A stretch of 64,000 nucleotides of DNA from Arcobacter iocasae (GCF_042214795.1 NZ_CP090177.1:434001-498000), one strand, 5' to 3'; counted from the first letter of the stretch, positions 8,405 through 21,853 are shown. The notes: generated by a model from the sequence alone, not told the origin. Program-made: numbers and translations.

Positions 8405-8754
8405 TGAATTTACCACACCAAGCACCTATAAGATTTGCTCAAGAAATTATAGAAAAAAATGAAGACTTTTATATTGTAAAGTGTTATTTCCCTTATATAC
8501 CAACACTAGCAATGGTTAGTGAAGCAGCTGCCCAAAGTAGTGCTGCTTTTGCACAAGATAAAAAAGAACCAATAATAGGTTTTTTAATCTCTTTAAAAAA
8601 TATAAAAAAGTTATCTGAGTTTAAAAAAGAAGATTATCAAATTAAAATATCAAAATCTTTTAACTTTGGTACAATGACTGAGTACAAGTTTGAGTTGTTT
8701 GACGAAAAAGACACCTATTCAGAAGGTGAATTAACAATAGCTCTTAAAGGTTAA
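8404..8754 (+). CDS. Second hotdog dehydratase of the aryl-polyene locus (ApeP-like)
   Basis: A 116-residue hotdog-fold protein beginning MNLPHQAPIRF, the LPH start seen in the ApeP-like 3-hydroxyacyl-ACP dehydratases. The central helix reads MVSEAAAQSSAAF with Glu40 as the likely catalytic acid. It is proposed to work with the FabA/FabZ-like protein encoded at 5969-6286 to dehydrate intermediates of different length. Its start codon shares one base with the stop codon of the chain-length factor, so translation is coupled. Hotdog proteins of this type can be hard to tell from thioesterases; the locus supports dehydratase. Confidence 0.72.
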   Translation: MNLPHQAPIRFAQEIIEKNEDFYIVKCYFPYIPTLAMVSEAAAQSSAAFAQDKKEPIIGFLISLKNIKKLSEFKKEDYQIKISKSFNFGTMTEYKFELFDEKDTYSEGELTIALKG

Positions 8755-8757
8755 TAT

Positions 8758-9828
8758 ATGAAAAATTTCTTCAAAGATAACAATAAAATAAATGCAATGC
8801 AAGCACAATATGAAGCTCAAAAAATTGCATTCGCTCCAATTATATTCCAAGTTGTAAGAACAATGAGAGATTTAAAATTATTAGAAATATTAGCTGATAA
8901 TAAAGATGGATTAACATATGAAGAATTAGCAAAAGAAAGTAATCTAACTAAGTATGCAATACAATTATTGTGCGAAACAGCATTAAGTGCAAATGTAGTT
9001 TCAATTGAAAATGAAAAAATATATCTGACAAAAATTGGTTTTTTTATTCATAGTGACAAAATGACTAACACTAATATGAACTATAACCATCATGTTAATT
9101 ACTTAGGATTATTTTATCTAGAAGAATCAATAAAAAGTGGAAGAGCAGAAGGATTAAAAGTATTTAGTGATAAAGATACAATATACCCAGCTCTTTCAAC
9201 CTTACCACAAAAAGTAAAAGATTCTTGGTTTGACTTTGATCATATGTATTCTGATTCTGGATTTCCAAAAGCAATAAAAATATTAGAAAAACTAAATCCT
9301 AAATCAATACTTGATATAGGAGGAAATACGGGTAAGTTTGCGATGCTATTTGCACAAAAGAATCCAGATACAAATATAACAATAATGGACTTACCACAAC
9401 AAGTAAAACTAGCAAAACAAAATATATATGAAAATAATATAAATAATATTTCAACATACGAAGCAAATATTTTAAAAGAAGAAATTTCAATACCAAAAGA
9501 TTTTGATATTATTTGGATGAGCCAATTTCTAGATTGCTTTAAAGAAGAACAAATCATAAAAATCTTAAATAAAATAACAAATTCAATTGATAAAAATAGC
9601 GAAGTATGTATTATGGAACCATTTTGGGATAGACAAAGTAATGAAACAGCTGCATACTGTGTAATAAATACTTCTCCTTACTTTACCACTATGGCAAATG
9701 GATATAGTAAAATGTTTAAATATACTGATTTTGAGAAATTATTAATAATAGCAGGATTAGAAGTAATTGAAACAATTGATGACATTGGATTATGTCAGAC
9801 ACTAATTAGATGTAAAAAATCAATATAA
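8758..9828 (+). CDS. SAM-dependent methyltransferase, dimerisation domain plus class I fold
   Basis: This 356-residue protein has an N-terminal winged-helix dimerisation domain (about residues 25-95) and a Rossmann methyltransferase domain from about 175. The SAM-binding glycine motif is ILDIGGNTGKF at 184-194, with IMDLP as the acidic strand-2 end. This layout is that of plant-like O-methyltransferases (acetylserotonin/hydroxyneurosporene type). It lies 3 bases after the dehydratase and ends the rightward pigment operon. A likely role is methylation of the aryl head group or its hydroxyl; the exact position is inference. No terminator is obvious in the following 190 bases, which hold no gene I can support. 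Confidence 0.82.
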   Translation: MKNFFKDNNKINAMQAQYEAQKIAFAPIIFQVVRTMRDLKLLEILADNKDGLTYEELAKESNLTKYAIQLLCETALSANVVSIENEKIYLTKIGFFIHSDKMTNTNMNYNHHVNYLGLFYLEESIKSGRAEGLKVFSDKDTIYPALSTLPQKVKDSWFDFDHMYSDSGFPKAIKILEKLNPKSILDIGGNTGKFAMLFAQKNPDTNITIMDLPQQVKLAKQNIYENNINNISTYEANILKEEISIPKDFDIIWMSQFLDCFKEEQIIKILNKITNSIDKNSEVCIMEPFWDRQSNETAAYCVINTSPYFTTMANGYSKMFKYTDFEKLLIIAGLEVIETIDDIGLCQTLIRCKKSI

Positions 9829-10018
9829 ACTAATTATTCTATTTTCCAATTAATTTAAGCTTGAGTAAACTTATCTCTATTTATAGAATAAACAATTAAA
9901 TCTTATTATCATATGATACTTTATATACAAAATAAATTAATTAATAGAAAAGTTAATTCAAAAGTTTTCTTTTATGAAATATTATTTACTAAATTGATTT
10001 GTTTTTATAAAAGCGAAG

Positions 10019-10094
10019 TGGTGCTCACAGTGGGAATCGAACCTACAACCTCTCCCTTACCATGGGATTGCTCTACCGTTGGAGCTATGCGAGC
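10019..10094 (-). tRNA. tRNA-Thr (anticodon GGT)
   Basis: The minus strand folds as a 76-base cloverleaf with a 7-bp acceptor stem (GCTCGCA/TGTGAGC), GTTCGAATC in the T arm and an encoded CCA end. The anticodon loop reads ATGGTAA, giving anticodon GGT for threonine. It lies downstream of the 5S gene but beyond the rRNA operon terminator, so it may depend on read-through or its own promoter. Confidence 0.92.
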
Positions 10095-10187
10095 TATAAT
10101 AATGAATAACTAATAGTGAATATTGAATAATATTGACACCTGAGAGTAAAGAATAAATTCTAGTTCATGGAATAGTAAAAAAAGTGC

Positions 10188-10237
10188 TAAAAAAAAGCTC
10201 AGTGCTAAAAAGACTGAAAGTCTAAATAGAACTAAGC
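10188..10237 (-). terminator. Intrinsic terminator of the rRNA operon
   Basis: Downstream of the 5S gene the transcript can form a long stem: GCTTAGT...AGACT pairs with AGTCT...ACTGAGC through about 15 base pairs with one internal T-T bulge and a 3-base loop. A run of eight T follows at once. This is a strong rho-independent terminator shape in the direction of rRNA transcription. Confidence 0.8.
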
Positions 10238-10255
10238 TTAAAAAAGACTCAAGAG

Positions 10256-10369
10256 TTGGCGACGACTTACGTTTCCACAAGGGGACCCTGCAGTATTATC
10301 AGCGATGAAGTGCTTGACTTCCGGGTTCGGAATGGAGCCGGGTATTTCCACTTCTCTATAATCACCAAC
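10256..10369 (-). rRNA. rrf: 5S ribosomal RNA
   Basis: The minus strand carries the 5S hallmarks, including the loop segment CCGAACCCGGAAGTCAAGC and complementary ends (GTTGGTGA with the terminal TCGCCAAC). It follows the 23S gene as the last rRNA of the operon. Ends are placed from the terminal helix and may be off by a few bases. Confidence 0.92.
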
Positions 10370-10496
10370 AAAGTTGAGTAGTAAAAGCAATAAATGCTCT
10401 TAATACTCAACTCAATCTTGAGTATATTAATGTTAAAGTCTTTTACACACATACTCATTAAGTATGTACTTAATAAGATAGTAAACCAAGAAATAT

Positions 10497-13412
<2,916 letters not shown>

Positions 13413-13691
13413 AATTTGTATAACTATATCTCTATAGTTACCTTTTTTGATAATTATTCCTTGGCTACTATCTTATTAAATACAATATTTAATAAAACAG
13501 TAATTGTGTGTTTAAATTGTTTTCTATTTTGTATTAAAATAAATCTCTTTATTCTAATTCGAAAAAATTTTAAAGACTTTAACATTAAATTTTTAAATAA
13601 CATTTAGGATAAATCCTAATATTAATACTTCTCTTAAGTACTAATATTAAAATTTACTAATTTGCGTTCTACTTTGGTTTTGGTGTAATGT

Positions 13692-13767
13692 TGGTGGAGA
13701 ATAGCGGGATCGAACCGCTGACCTCCTGCGTGCAAGGCAGGCGCTCTCCCAGCTGAGCTAATTCCCC
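13692..13767 (-). tRNA. tRNA-Ala (anticodon TGC)
   Basis: A 76-base cloverleaf on the minus strand with GGGGAAT/ATTCTCC acceptor stem, AGCTCAGCTGGGAGAGC D arm, loop CTTGCAC (anticodon TGC), GTTCGATCC T arm and encoded CCA. It lies in the 16S-23S spacer, second after tRNA-Ile. The 279 bases between it and the 23S gene hold processing sequence and no gene. Confidence 0.95.
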
Positions 13768-13786
13768 AACAAAGATTATTCAATCA

Positions 13787-13863
13787 TGGTGGGCCTACCA
13801 GGACTTGAACCTGGGACCTCACGATTATCAGTCGAGCGCTCTAGCCAGCTGAGCTATAGGCCC
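13787..13863 (-). tRNA. tRNA-Ile (anticodon GAT)
   Basis: A 77-base cloverleaf on the minus strand with GGGCCTA/TAGGCCC acceptor stem, loop CTGATAA (anticodon GAT), GTTCAAGTC T arm and encoded CCA. It is the first tRNA in the 16S-23S spacer, giving the common order 16S-Ile-Ala-23S. Confidence 0.95.
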
Positions 13864-13975
13864 ATTCTTCACCTATTATTTTCAATAACCTTTACAAACC
13901 GAATATGATATTGGATATTTACCCATTGTTTTTTTATTTCTTGAGATTAGAAACGAATCTAATCTCATTACTCTG

Positions 13976-15492
<1,517 letters not shown>

Positions 15493-15720
15493 TGTTTAGT
15501 TTAATCATGACTAGTGTCTAACTCTTTTATCTAATCTTCCTAAAAAGATTAATTGCAATTGTTTACTGACATTACTCATTGTTTTTTTAATAGACGAGAA
15601 TTGTATAAATTCTCTTGTTTTATATCATATTCGGTTTATAAAAGTTACTTACTTCTTAAAACCGTAGTTTGTTAAAGAACATCAACCCTTTGCGACGTTT
15701 GTCACTCAAATTGGACGGGA

Positions 15721-15749
15721 ATTATAATAGGTTTTTTTGTCTTTGTCAA
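15721..15749 (-). promoter_or_regulatory. Consensus sigma-70 promoter of the rRNA operon
   Basis: On the minus strand TTGACA (15749-15744) is followed by exactly 17 bases and TATAAT (15726-15721). Transcription would start near 15714, leaving a leader of about 220 bases before 16S. Perfect hexamers and spacing are rare in this bacterial group, where -35 boxes are generally weak, and fit the strongest operon of the cell. The 380-base gap 15493-15872 holds this promoter and the leader; I see no gene in it. Confidence 0.88.
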
Positions 15750-15854
15750 GCGCTTTTCTTTAATCTTGGCTTAAATTTTGAAAAAAAATAAAGTTTGTAA
15801 ATTTTAGTAATAATATATAGAGTTTTTTGTTAGTTTTTATTGAGTTTAGTATTT

Positions 15855-15879
15855 AAAATAAGAGTAAAACTCTTATTTT
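15855..15879 (-). terminator. Probable terminator of the fabD-mtnN transcript
   Basis: An 11-bp perfect stem (AAAATAAGAGT / ACTCTTATTTT) with a 3-base loop overlaps the stop codon of the nucleosidase gene. The T-rich second arm can serve as the U tract for leftward transcription, and the symmetry may also stop transcription from the other side. It separates this long operon from the rRNA promoter region. Confidence 0.6.
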
Positions 15880-16568
15880 AATAATTCATCTACTATTTTA
15901 ATTAAATAGTCAGCTGAGTTTTTTGCACTTGATTTTAAAAATTCATCAAAATCAAAGCCCGCATCCATATCTGCTGTATCAGAAATAGCTCGAAGAATAA
16001 AGAAAGGAATATTTAAAGCATCACATACAACTGCAACACTTGCACCTTCCATTTCTAAAGCATCTGCATTAAATGTACTTTGTATAAAGTCTTTTCTTTC
16101 AGATGAATGAACAAATTGATCTCCTGTTGCAATAATTCCTTCAATAACTTTCATTCCATTATTAGAAGCTACTTTTTTTGCAATATCGTTTAACTCTTTT
16201 GTTGTTTCAACAAATACACCGCCCCCTGGAACATATCCATGAGGATGTCCAAATGCAGTAATATCTAAATCATGTTGACAAAGTTTATTTGCAATAATTA
16301 AATCACCAATATTAAGATCAGGATTAATTCCACCTGCAACTCCTGAAAAAAGTAAAGTATCACACCCAAACTTTTCAATCATGGTTGTTGCAGTTAAACT
16401 CGCAAATACTTTTCCAATTTTAGAATAGGCAATAACAATATCTAATCCCTTATATGAAACTTCATAATATTTATTATTTGCAAACTCTACTACATTTACA
16501 TTATCAAAATGAGCCAATAGAGGTTCAATTTCCTCTTCCATAGCTCCCATTATCGCTAATTTATTCAT
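15873..16568 (-). CDS. mtnN: 5'-methylthioadenosine/S-adenosylhomocysteine nucleosidase
   Basis: A 231-residue purine-nucleoside hydrolase of the MTAN/Pfs family. It begins with the usual MGAMEEEI start, has LFSGVAGGI and MEGASVAVV (the segment that binds the ribosyl moiety) and the catalytic aspartate in ISDTAD. It recycles SAM by-products, makes the AI-2 precursor side of the cycle, and in Campylobacter and Helicobacter also acts on aminodeoxyfutalosine in menaquinone synthesis. It overlaps fabD by 8 bases, as the last gene of the leftward operon. The SAH it clears would include that released by the pigment methyltransferase. Confidence 0.93.
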   Translation of the reverse strand: MNKLAIMGAMEEEIEPLLAHFDNVNVVEFANNKYYEVSYKGLDIVIAYSKIGKVFASLTATTMIEKFGCDTLLFSGVAGGINPDLNIGDLIIANKLCQHDLDITAFGHPHGYVPGGGVFVETTKELNDIAKKVASNNGMKVIEGIIATGDQFVHSSERKDFIQSTFNADALEMEGASVAVVCDALNIPFFILRAISDTADMDAGFDFDEFLKSSAKNSADYLIKIVDELLK

Positions 16569-17490
16569 TTATTTCTCCAATTACTTTTTCCAATGAGCTC
16601 ATATCAGATACATTTGCTGTTGGAACTTTTACTATTTTTCTATTTAAACCTTTTAAAACAACACCATTACCAAATTCTATAAATAAATCTATTTTAGAAG
16701 CATATTTTTCTATTGATTGTTTATATTTTACTGGGCTTGTAAGTTGTGAAGCTAATAATTCTATTGCTTCTTCTTTAGTAGTATAACTTTGCGTTGATAC
16801 ATTTGAAACTACTGGTAAAAATTCATCTTTAATATACTCTTCTAAATATGGTCTTAGGTTTTCAACTGCACTTGTAAGTAACTCACAATGGCTAGCAACA
16901 CTCATATCAAGTACAATTGCTCTTTTTGCACCAGCAGCGGTAAAAGTATCTACTAATGATTCTAAATCAGATTTAATACCTGCAAGAACTAATTGTCCAT
17001 CCATATTATAATTTGCTGGCCAAACTTTTTTACCATTTTCTCTTTGTTCTTCACAGATAAGTTCAACTTTTGAATCTTCTAATCCAACTAATGCCATCAT
17101 TCCTGCATTTCCACCAGAACAAGCTTCATTCATAAAAAGACCTCTTTTATGAACTAATTCAATTGCATCTAAATAATCAATTGCACCAGCTGCAACTAAA
17201 GCTGAAAACTCACCAAGAGAGTGTCCTAATAAAAATTCTGGCTTAATATCACACTTATCTTTGAAAACTTCATAAGCAATTGCAGATACTAAAAGTATAG
17301 CTGGTTGTGTGTATTCAGTTTTTCCTAAATTTTCATTTTCTTCAAATAAAAGCTCTTCAAAATTTATTCCTAATCTATCACTAGCTTTTTTAATCATATC
17401 TTTTGCAATATCATTATTTTCAAAGAAATCTTTTCCCATACCAACTTTTTGACTTCCTTGTCCAGGGAATATAAAAGCGACTTTTTTCAT
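16561..17490 (-). CDS. fabD: Malonyl-CoA:ACP transacylase
   Basis: A 309-residue FabD. The FPGQGSQ motif is at residues 8-14 and the nucleophile Ser91 lies in GHSLGE; the downstream catalytic His is in the VASHCELL segment. It loads malonate from CoA onto ACP for fatty-acid synthesis. No malonyl transferase is visible in the pigment locus, so this housekeeping enzyme may also feed malonyl units to the aryl-polyene ACP (inference). It precedes mtnN with an 8-base overlap and follows a terminator after slyD, so it probably has its own promoter in the 17491-17560 region. Confidence 0.95.
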   Translation of the reverse strand: MKKVAFIFPGQGSQKVGMGKDFFENNDIAKDMIKKASDRLGINFEELLFEENENLGKTEYTQPAILLVSAIAYEVFKDKCDIKPEFLLGHSLGEFSALVAAGAIDYLDAIELVHKRGLFMNEACSGGNAGMMALVGLEDSKVELICEEQRENGKKVWPANYNMDGQLVLAGIKSDLESLVDTFTAAGAKRAIVLDMSVASHCELLTSAVENLRPYLEEYIKDEFLPVVSNVSTQSYTTKEEAIELLASQLTSPVKYKQSIEKYASKIDLFIEFGNGVVLKGLNRKIVKVPTANVSDMSSLEKVIGEINE

Positions 17491-17564
17491 ATATTTTAAT
17501 CCTTATATCTTTTACTTGGTTTTTAAAACAGCATTATACTATTTAATATTTGTCATAAAAATAA

Positions 17565-17601
17565 AATGCCCAAAAGCAGATGTGCTTTCGGGCATTTTAA
17601 A
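17565..17601 (-). terminator. Intrinsic terminator after slyD
   Basis: A stem of about 15 pairs with a single mismatch (TAAAATGCCCGAAAGCA against TGCTTTTGGGCATTTTA) and a short loop, followed on the minus strand by TTTTTATG. It ends transcription coming from slyD and the Tol-Pal genes upstream. Confidence 0.82.
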
Positions 17602-17625
17602 AAATTTTGTAAAGAGTAATAAATA

Positions 17626-18210
17626 CTAGTGACTACAACCACAACCACCGTGTGATTTTGCCTCTTCTTTAGGTTCGCTTGAACAACAACCACCTTCAGA
17701 TGATCCGTGATCATGGCTTCCACCACCACAACAACCACCGCCACCCATAGCAGCCATTCCACCAACAACACCTGTTTGAATCTCTTCTTCAGTTGCAGCT
17801 CTTGAGCTTAAAATAGCTACTGAGAACATTAATGTTTTTCCAGCCATTGGATGGTTATAATCAATTGTTACTTCGTTATCATTAAAACCTGTAACTGTAA
17901 CTTGAACAGTTTCACCTTGTTCACCTGTTCCATAAAGGCTCATACCTTCTTTTAATTCAATACCTGCAAATTGCTCTTTTGGTAATGTTTGTACAGCTTC
18001 TGGATTTAATTCACCATAAGCATCTTTTGGTTCAACTAAAACATCAGCTTCTTCACTTACATTCATTTCAATTAATTTTGACTCTAATCCTGGGATTATT
18101 TGACCTTTTCCTGATACGAATTCTAGTGGTGCAGCACCAACATTTGAATCTAAATGATCTCCTGTATTAGCATCTTTTAATGTATATTCTATACCTATAA
18201 CTTTTGACAT
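17626..18210 (-). CDS. slyD: FKBP-type peptidyl-prolyl isomerase SlyD
   Basis: A 194-residue SlyD. The FKBP domain (with GAAPLEFVSG and GQIIPGLE) is split by the insert-in-flap chaperone domain, and the NHPMAGKTLMFSV segment returns to the FKBP core near residue 115-135. From about 148 the tail is Gly-rich with clustered Cys and His (several CC and HDH, GCGCSH at the end), a metal-binding tail that in other bacteria handles nickel for hydrogenase and urease. It follows the Tol-Pal genes and ends in a clear terminator. The metal role is by family. Confidence 0.92.
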   Translation of the reverse strand: MSKVIGIEYTLKDANTGDHLDSNVGAAPLEFVSGKGQIIPGLESKLIEMNVSEEADVLVEPKDAYGELNPEAVQTLPKEQFAGIELKEGMSLYGTGEQGETVQVTVTGFNDNEVTIDYNHPMAGKTLMFSVAILSSRAATEEEIQTGVVGGMAAMGGGGCCGGGSHDHGSSEGGCCSSEPKEEAKSHGGCGCSH

Positions 18211-18224
18211 GTTTTTCCTTTTTT

Positions 18225-19220
18225 TTAATTTAATTTTGATAGATTTTTATCTGCGCTTTTTGCTTCTTTTGACTCTGGATAATTAGTCATCAAAGTCTCA
18301 TAAAAAGAAGCAGCATTTTTAAAATCACCCGTTTTTTCAAATGATATCGCACTATGAAGTAATAATGAAGGCATCCAATCAGCCTTATCATATAACAAAG
18401 CAGACTTCTTAAAATACGATATTGCTTTATCGTAATCTTTTCTATAATACCAAATCTCTCCCAAATAATAGTTCGATTCAGCTGGCTTATAATTAGCAGC
18501 AATCAAACCTTCAAACATTGGAATTGCATTTGTAAAATAGTCAATTTTAAAAAGTCTCTTCGCTTCTTCTAAAATAGAAGCATTATCACCTGTAGAGCTT
18601 ATCTTTTCCGCATTATCACTTTTTACACTTACATTGGATTGAGTTTTTTTACTACTTTTAATGTTTAAGCTTTTTTTCAATGCTTCAAATTCTTTTATTG
18701 TTACAAATTGATCCATATTTTTCTTATAATCTTTTTCAGATAAGTAACTAGAATCAATTTTATTTATTTTATCAGTTAATTTTTCAACAGCTTGTTTTAA
18801 ATTCTTTAAATTTTTTGTATTCTCATCAGAAATATTTTTTTGTAAAATATTTAATTGATCTATAGATTTTTTTATATCTTTTATATCTTCAGTATTTTTA
18901 TCTGTAAGATTTTGATTTATTTCAAAATCATTTAAAAGTTTATTTAATGTTAAAACAACATTATTTAATTTTTGAGAATCACCTTCATAGATTGACTCTA
19001 AGCCATCAATTCTCTCACTTAAAGTATTAACAGTAGTATTTACTGTTTTTACTTTTGTATCAATCGAACCCAATTCATTTTTGTTCTTTAAAATACGTTT
19101 TTCTGTTTTTGTAAGTCCATAGGGATTTGCAGAATCTAAATTACCAGCACCAAAAACAGATACCTCTTCGGCATATGTTAATGTGCTAGTTAATAAAATA
19201 ATTATAAAAAATTTGTTCAT
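18225..19220 (-). CDS. cpoB: Tol-Pal system protein CpoB (YbgF)
   Basis: A 331-residue periplasmic protein: signal peptide (about residues 1-17, cleaved after TYA), a long coiled-coil central part (about 40-170) and C-terminal TPR repeats (about 210-331, with YYLGEIWYYRKDYDKA typical of a TPR). CpoB links Tol-Pal function to peptidoglycan synthesis at the division site. It lies 3 bases after pal, in the order tolQ-R-A-B-pal-cpoB. The coiled coil is longer than in the E. coli protein (263 residues total), as in related Campylobacterota as far as I recall. Confidence 0.88.
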   Translation of the reverse strand: MNKFFIIILLTSTLTYAEEVSVFGAGNLDSANPYGLTKTEKRILKNKNELGSIDTKVKTVNTTVNTLSERIDGLESIYEGDSQKLNNVVLTLNKLLNDFEINQNLTDKNTEDIKDIKKSIDQLNILQKNISDENTKNLKNLKQAVEKLTDKINKIDSSYLSEKDYKKNMDQFVTIKEFEALKKSLNIKSSKKTQSNVSVKSDNAEKISSTGDNASILEEAKRLFKIDYFTNAIPMFEGLIAANYKPAESNYYLGEIWYYRKDYDKAISYFKKSALLYDKADWMPSLLLHSAISFEKTGDFKNAASFYETLMTNYPESKEAKSADKNLSKLN

Positions 19221-19223
19221 ATA

Positions 19224-19766
19224 TTATGGAAGTGGCTTATATTCTGCTCTTCTATTTTTAGACCAACACTCTTTGTTTTTTTCTGAACAAACAGGATTAC
19301 TTTCACCAAAACTTACAATTGAAATAGAATTTGAAGCAATTCCATCAGAAACTAATGCATCTTTTACAACTTTTGCTCTTTTCAAACCTAAAGCATAGTT
19401 ATATTCATCTGTTCCCCACTCATCACAGTTACCTTCAACTTTAACACTTCCATCTAAACCTTTAAGTTTTGAAGCATTTTCAGAAGCAATTTTTCTTTGA
19501 TCTTCAGTCAATTTAAATTTATCAAATCCGAAGTATATTGATTCAACAAATACTTTTTTACCATTAACTACAAAATAGTTACCTTTTCCATCAGTAGTCA
19601 TATTATCAGCAGTCATACCACTATTATCAGTAGTTTCAACTGTATTTAAAGTAGACTCTGAATTTGTTGGACTTGGAGTTGTATTTTCCATTTCAACTGT
19701 TTTCTGACTACAACCTGTAAATAGTAATGTAGCTGCTACAAAAGCTAATAAACCATATTTTTTCAT
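19224..19766 (-). CDS. pal: Peptidoglycan-associated lipoprotein Pal
   Basis: A 180-residue lipoprotein: signal peptide with lipobox LFTGC, lipidated Cys19, a Ser/Thr/Asn-rich linker (20-60) and an OmpA-like peptidoglycan-binding domain (about 75-175) with NCDEWGTDEYNYALGLKRA. It anchors the outer membrane to the cell wall and binds TolB. The 70 bases before it contain TATAAT near 19825 on the minus strand and may hold an extra promoter in addition to that of the operon. Confidence 0.95.
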   Translation of the reverse strand: MKKYGLLAFVAATLLFTGCSQKTVEMENTTPSPTNSESTLNTVETTDNSGMTADNMTTDGKGNYFVVNGKKVFVESIYFGFDKFKLTEDQRKIASENASKLKGLDGSVKVEGNCDEWGTDEYNYALGLKRAKVVKDALVSDGIASNSISIVSFGESNPVCSEKNKECWSKNRRAEYKPLP

Positions 19767-19836
19767 TAATTATCCTTATTGTGAATTGTTAAATTCTACT
19801 CAAACCAAACTTAACTCATTATTATATAATGACATT

Positions 19837-21105
19837 TTACCAATCTATTGATTGTAATTTACCACTAGTTAGAGGAAATAAAAATGATTTATTGTAATTT
19901 AACCTAATAATACCAACATTACTTTTATTTCTATAATTTTTTATAAATAAAACAGATTCTCCATCATTTGAGAATTTTGGGAATTGATTTACTCCATTAG
20001 TTGTTAATCTTCTAATAAAATCACTTTTTAGTGAAATCAGATATAAATTAAATGTATTATCAGTAAATTCATTTTGTGTTTCTCTACTACTATAAACTAC
20101 ATAATTATCAAAAGTTGTAGCAGAAGAGTTATTTCTACCATGATAAACTAATCGCTCAACTCCTCTACCATTAATTTTCTTTGCAAATATATTTGGATGA
20201 TTTAATCGATCAGATACAAAAACTATTTTAGTGTCATTTTCTGCAAAATGAGCTCCAACATCAATACCTTTATAATTTGTCAACCTTTCTTTTCTTTTAT
20301 TTTTTGTATCATACAAATAAATATCAGGTTGACCTTCAGGAGAAGCTGTAATTAAAAGTTTTGAACCATCTTTATTAACATCTGAACAAACTATCATACC
20401 TTCAGATTTCATTATATAATCTACTTTTCTAGTGTATAAATTATATTTAATAAGTTGAGGAGAAGAGCCTCTATAAGAAGTATAATAAAAACTATCTTGC
20501 TTATCATTAGCCCATTTAGGGAAAATATTTAATCCACCTTTTATAATCGTTTTTTGGAAAGTTAAAGTATAATCACCAATTACAATGTTTGCTTCTTTTG
20601 CATCTTTATATACAGAAAAAACTACAAACTTATCCATCCAATCAATTGATGGTGCATTTAAGTGTTTATTGATAACAATAGCTGCCCTATGTGCTACAAA
20701 CGGATATCTATCTAGTTGAGATGATGAGATAGTCTTTTCTAAAATTAATTGCATTAAATTATTATCAAAAAGTTTAACATTTAAATTTAAACCACCAAAA
20801 CTACTCTGTCTTATTGATATGTTTAAAAATAAATCAATACCCCTATTTTTCAAGCTTAACATATTTGGATTAGATGAAAAACTTATTTTTTCATTACTTG
20901 ACATTGCTTCAAAATGACCACTTACTAGTAAGTCCTGAATCAATAATTTTTTTATTTTATTTATATATTCAACATTTGATGTATCACTTGCTACTGATAT
21001 TTCTATTTTTGGCAAATTATCAGATTTTTTAATAATCTCCATTGATGCATCAACTGCAAATAAATTAATACAAATTAATGTTAATAAAAAAAATACTTTT
21101 TTCAT
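19837..21105 (-). CDS. tolB: Tol-Pal system beta-propeller protein TolB
   Basis: A 422-residue periplasmic protein with a signal peptide (1-18), an N-terminal alpha/beta domain (to about 165) and a WD40-like PD40 propeller made of repeats such as ITASPEGQPDIYLYD and IVFVSDRLNHPNIF. It connects Pal with TolA. It is 5 bases after the tolA-like gene in the operon. Length and order agree with TolB of Campylobacter and related bacteria. Confidence 0.93.
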   Translation of the reverse strand: MKKVFFLLTLICINLFAVDASMEIIKKSDNLPKIEISVASDTSNVEYINKIKKLLIQDLLVSGHFEAMSSNEKISFSSNPNMLSLKNRGIDLFLNISIRQSSFGGLNLNVKLFDNNLMQLILEKTISSSQLDRYPFVAHRAAIVINKHLNAPSIDWMDKFVVFSVYKDAKEANIVIGDYTLTFQKTIIKGGLNIFPKWANDKQDSFYYTSYRGSSPQLIKYNLYTRKVDYIMKSEGMIVCSDVNKDGSKLLITASPEGQPDIYLYDTKNKRKERLTNYKGIDVGAHFAENDTKIVFVSDRLNHPNIFAKKINGRGVERLVYHGRNNSSATTFDNYVVYSSRETQNEFTDNTFNLYLISLKSDFIRRLTTNGVNQFPKFSNDGESVLFIKNYRNKSNVGIIRLNYNKSFLFPLTSGKLQSIDW

Positions 21106-21110
21106 AATTA

Positions 21111-21851
21111 TTACCTTTCTGATTTAAATATTACTTCAATTTTTACTTCAGAACCTTTATCATGTTCTGGGTATGTAATATTAACTTGTTCATTTAAAAA
21201 AGAGGTTAAAGATTTGTCAAAAAACTCATTTCCAGAGTATTTTAAAAATCTAAAATCAAATTTACCATCATTTGTAATAATTACTAGTACTTTTGCAAAT
21301 AAATCATCTCCAACTAAACTTGGATTCCATCTTTTTGCTAATAATTCATAAATTTTAGAATAATATGGATCAATAGAATTTTTTGATTCATTACTTGGCA
21401 TTACTGAAGCTTTTGATTTAACATTATTTAATAAAGTAGATACTGATAGTTTCTCACTTTTTCTTTCTTTTTCAAATTTTGCTTTAAATCTACTTGCTAC
21501 TTCAGATTTAACAACATTATTAACACTATTCTCAATAACATTTTCACTAGTATCTTTAACATTTGCAAAAAGAGATTTTACACTATTTTGTTGTTTAGCA
21601 CTTATTGATTTTGACTTTTCAACAACTTTATCAATAGTTTTACTCTTCTCTTTATGAGACTCTTTATTTATAATTTTACTATCTTTATCAAGCAAAATAC
21701 TAAGTTCAATTGTAGTTGTTTTATTAAAAGCATCAAATTTTTTGACATCAGAAGTTTTTATATAAAGAAAAAACAAAAATATTATTATAAAGTATGTAAG
21801 TAAAGCAATTAAAAGACTATTTTGCTTTGAAATAGAATTTGAAAAGAACAT
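21111..21851 (-). CDS. tolA: TolA/TonB-like energy-transducing protein
   Basis: A 246-residue protein with one membrane helix (about residues 13-32), a Lys/Ser/Glu-rich extended middle part, and a C-terminal domain (about 160-246) of TonB/TolA type with RWNPSL and a final ITYPEHDKGSEVKIEVIFK-like strand. Its place between tolR and tolB makes it the TolA of this system. It is shorter than E. coli TolA (421 residues) because the helical middle domain is reduced. By sequence alone it could be called TonB. Confidence 0.85.
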   Translation of the reverse strand: MFFSNSISKQNSLLIALLTYFIIIFLFFLYIKTSDVKKFDAFNKTTTIELSILLDKDSKIINKESHKEKSKTIDKVVEKSKSISAKQQNSVKSLFANVKDTSENVIENSVNNVVKSEVASRFKAKFEKERKSEKLSVSTLLNNVKSKASVMPSNESKNSIDPYYSKIYELLAKRWNPSLVGDDLFAKVLVIITNDGKFDFRFLKYSGNEFFDKSLTSFLNEQVNITYPEHDKGSEVKIEVIFKSER

Positions 21852-21853
21852 GA

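Noticed and set aside
10019..10094. tRNA-Thr as a member of the rRNA operon transcript
   Set aside because: A strong terminator lies between 5S and this tRNA, so I list it separately; read-through is possible but not shown.
17553..17771. A 72-codon minus-strand frame rich in Val
   Set aside because: It is a shifted frame over the Gly/Cys/His-rich tail codons of slyD.
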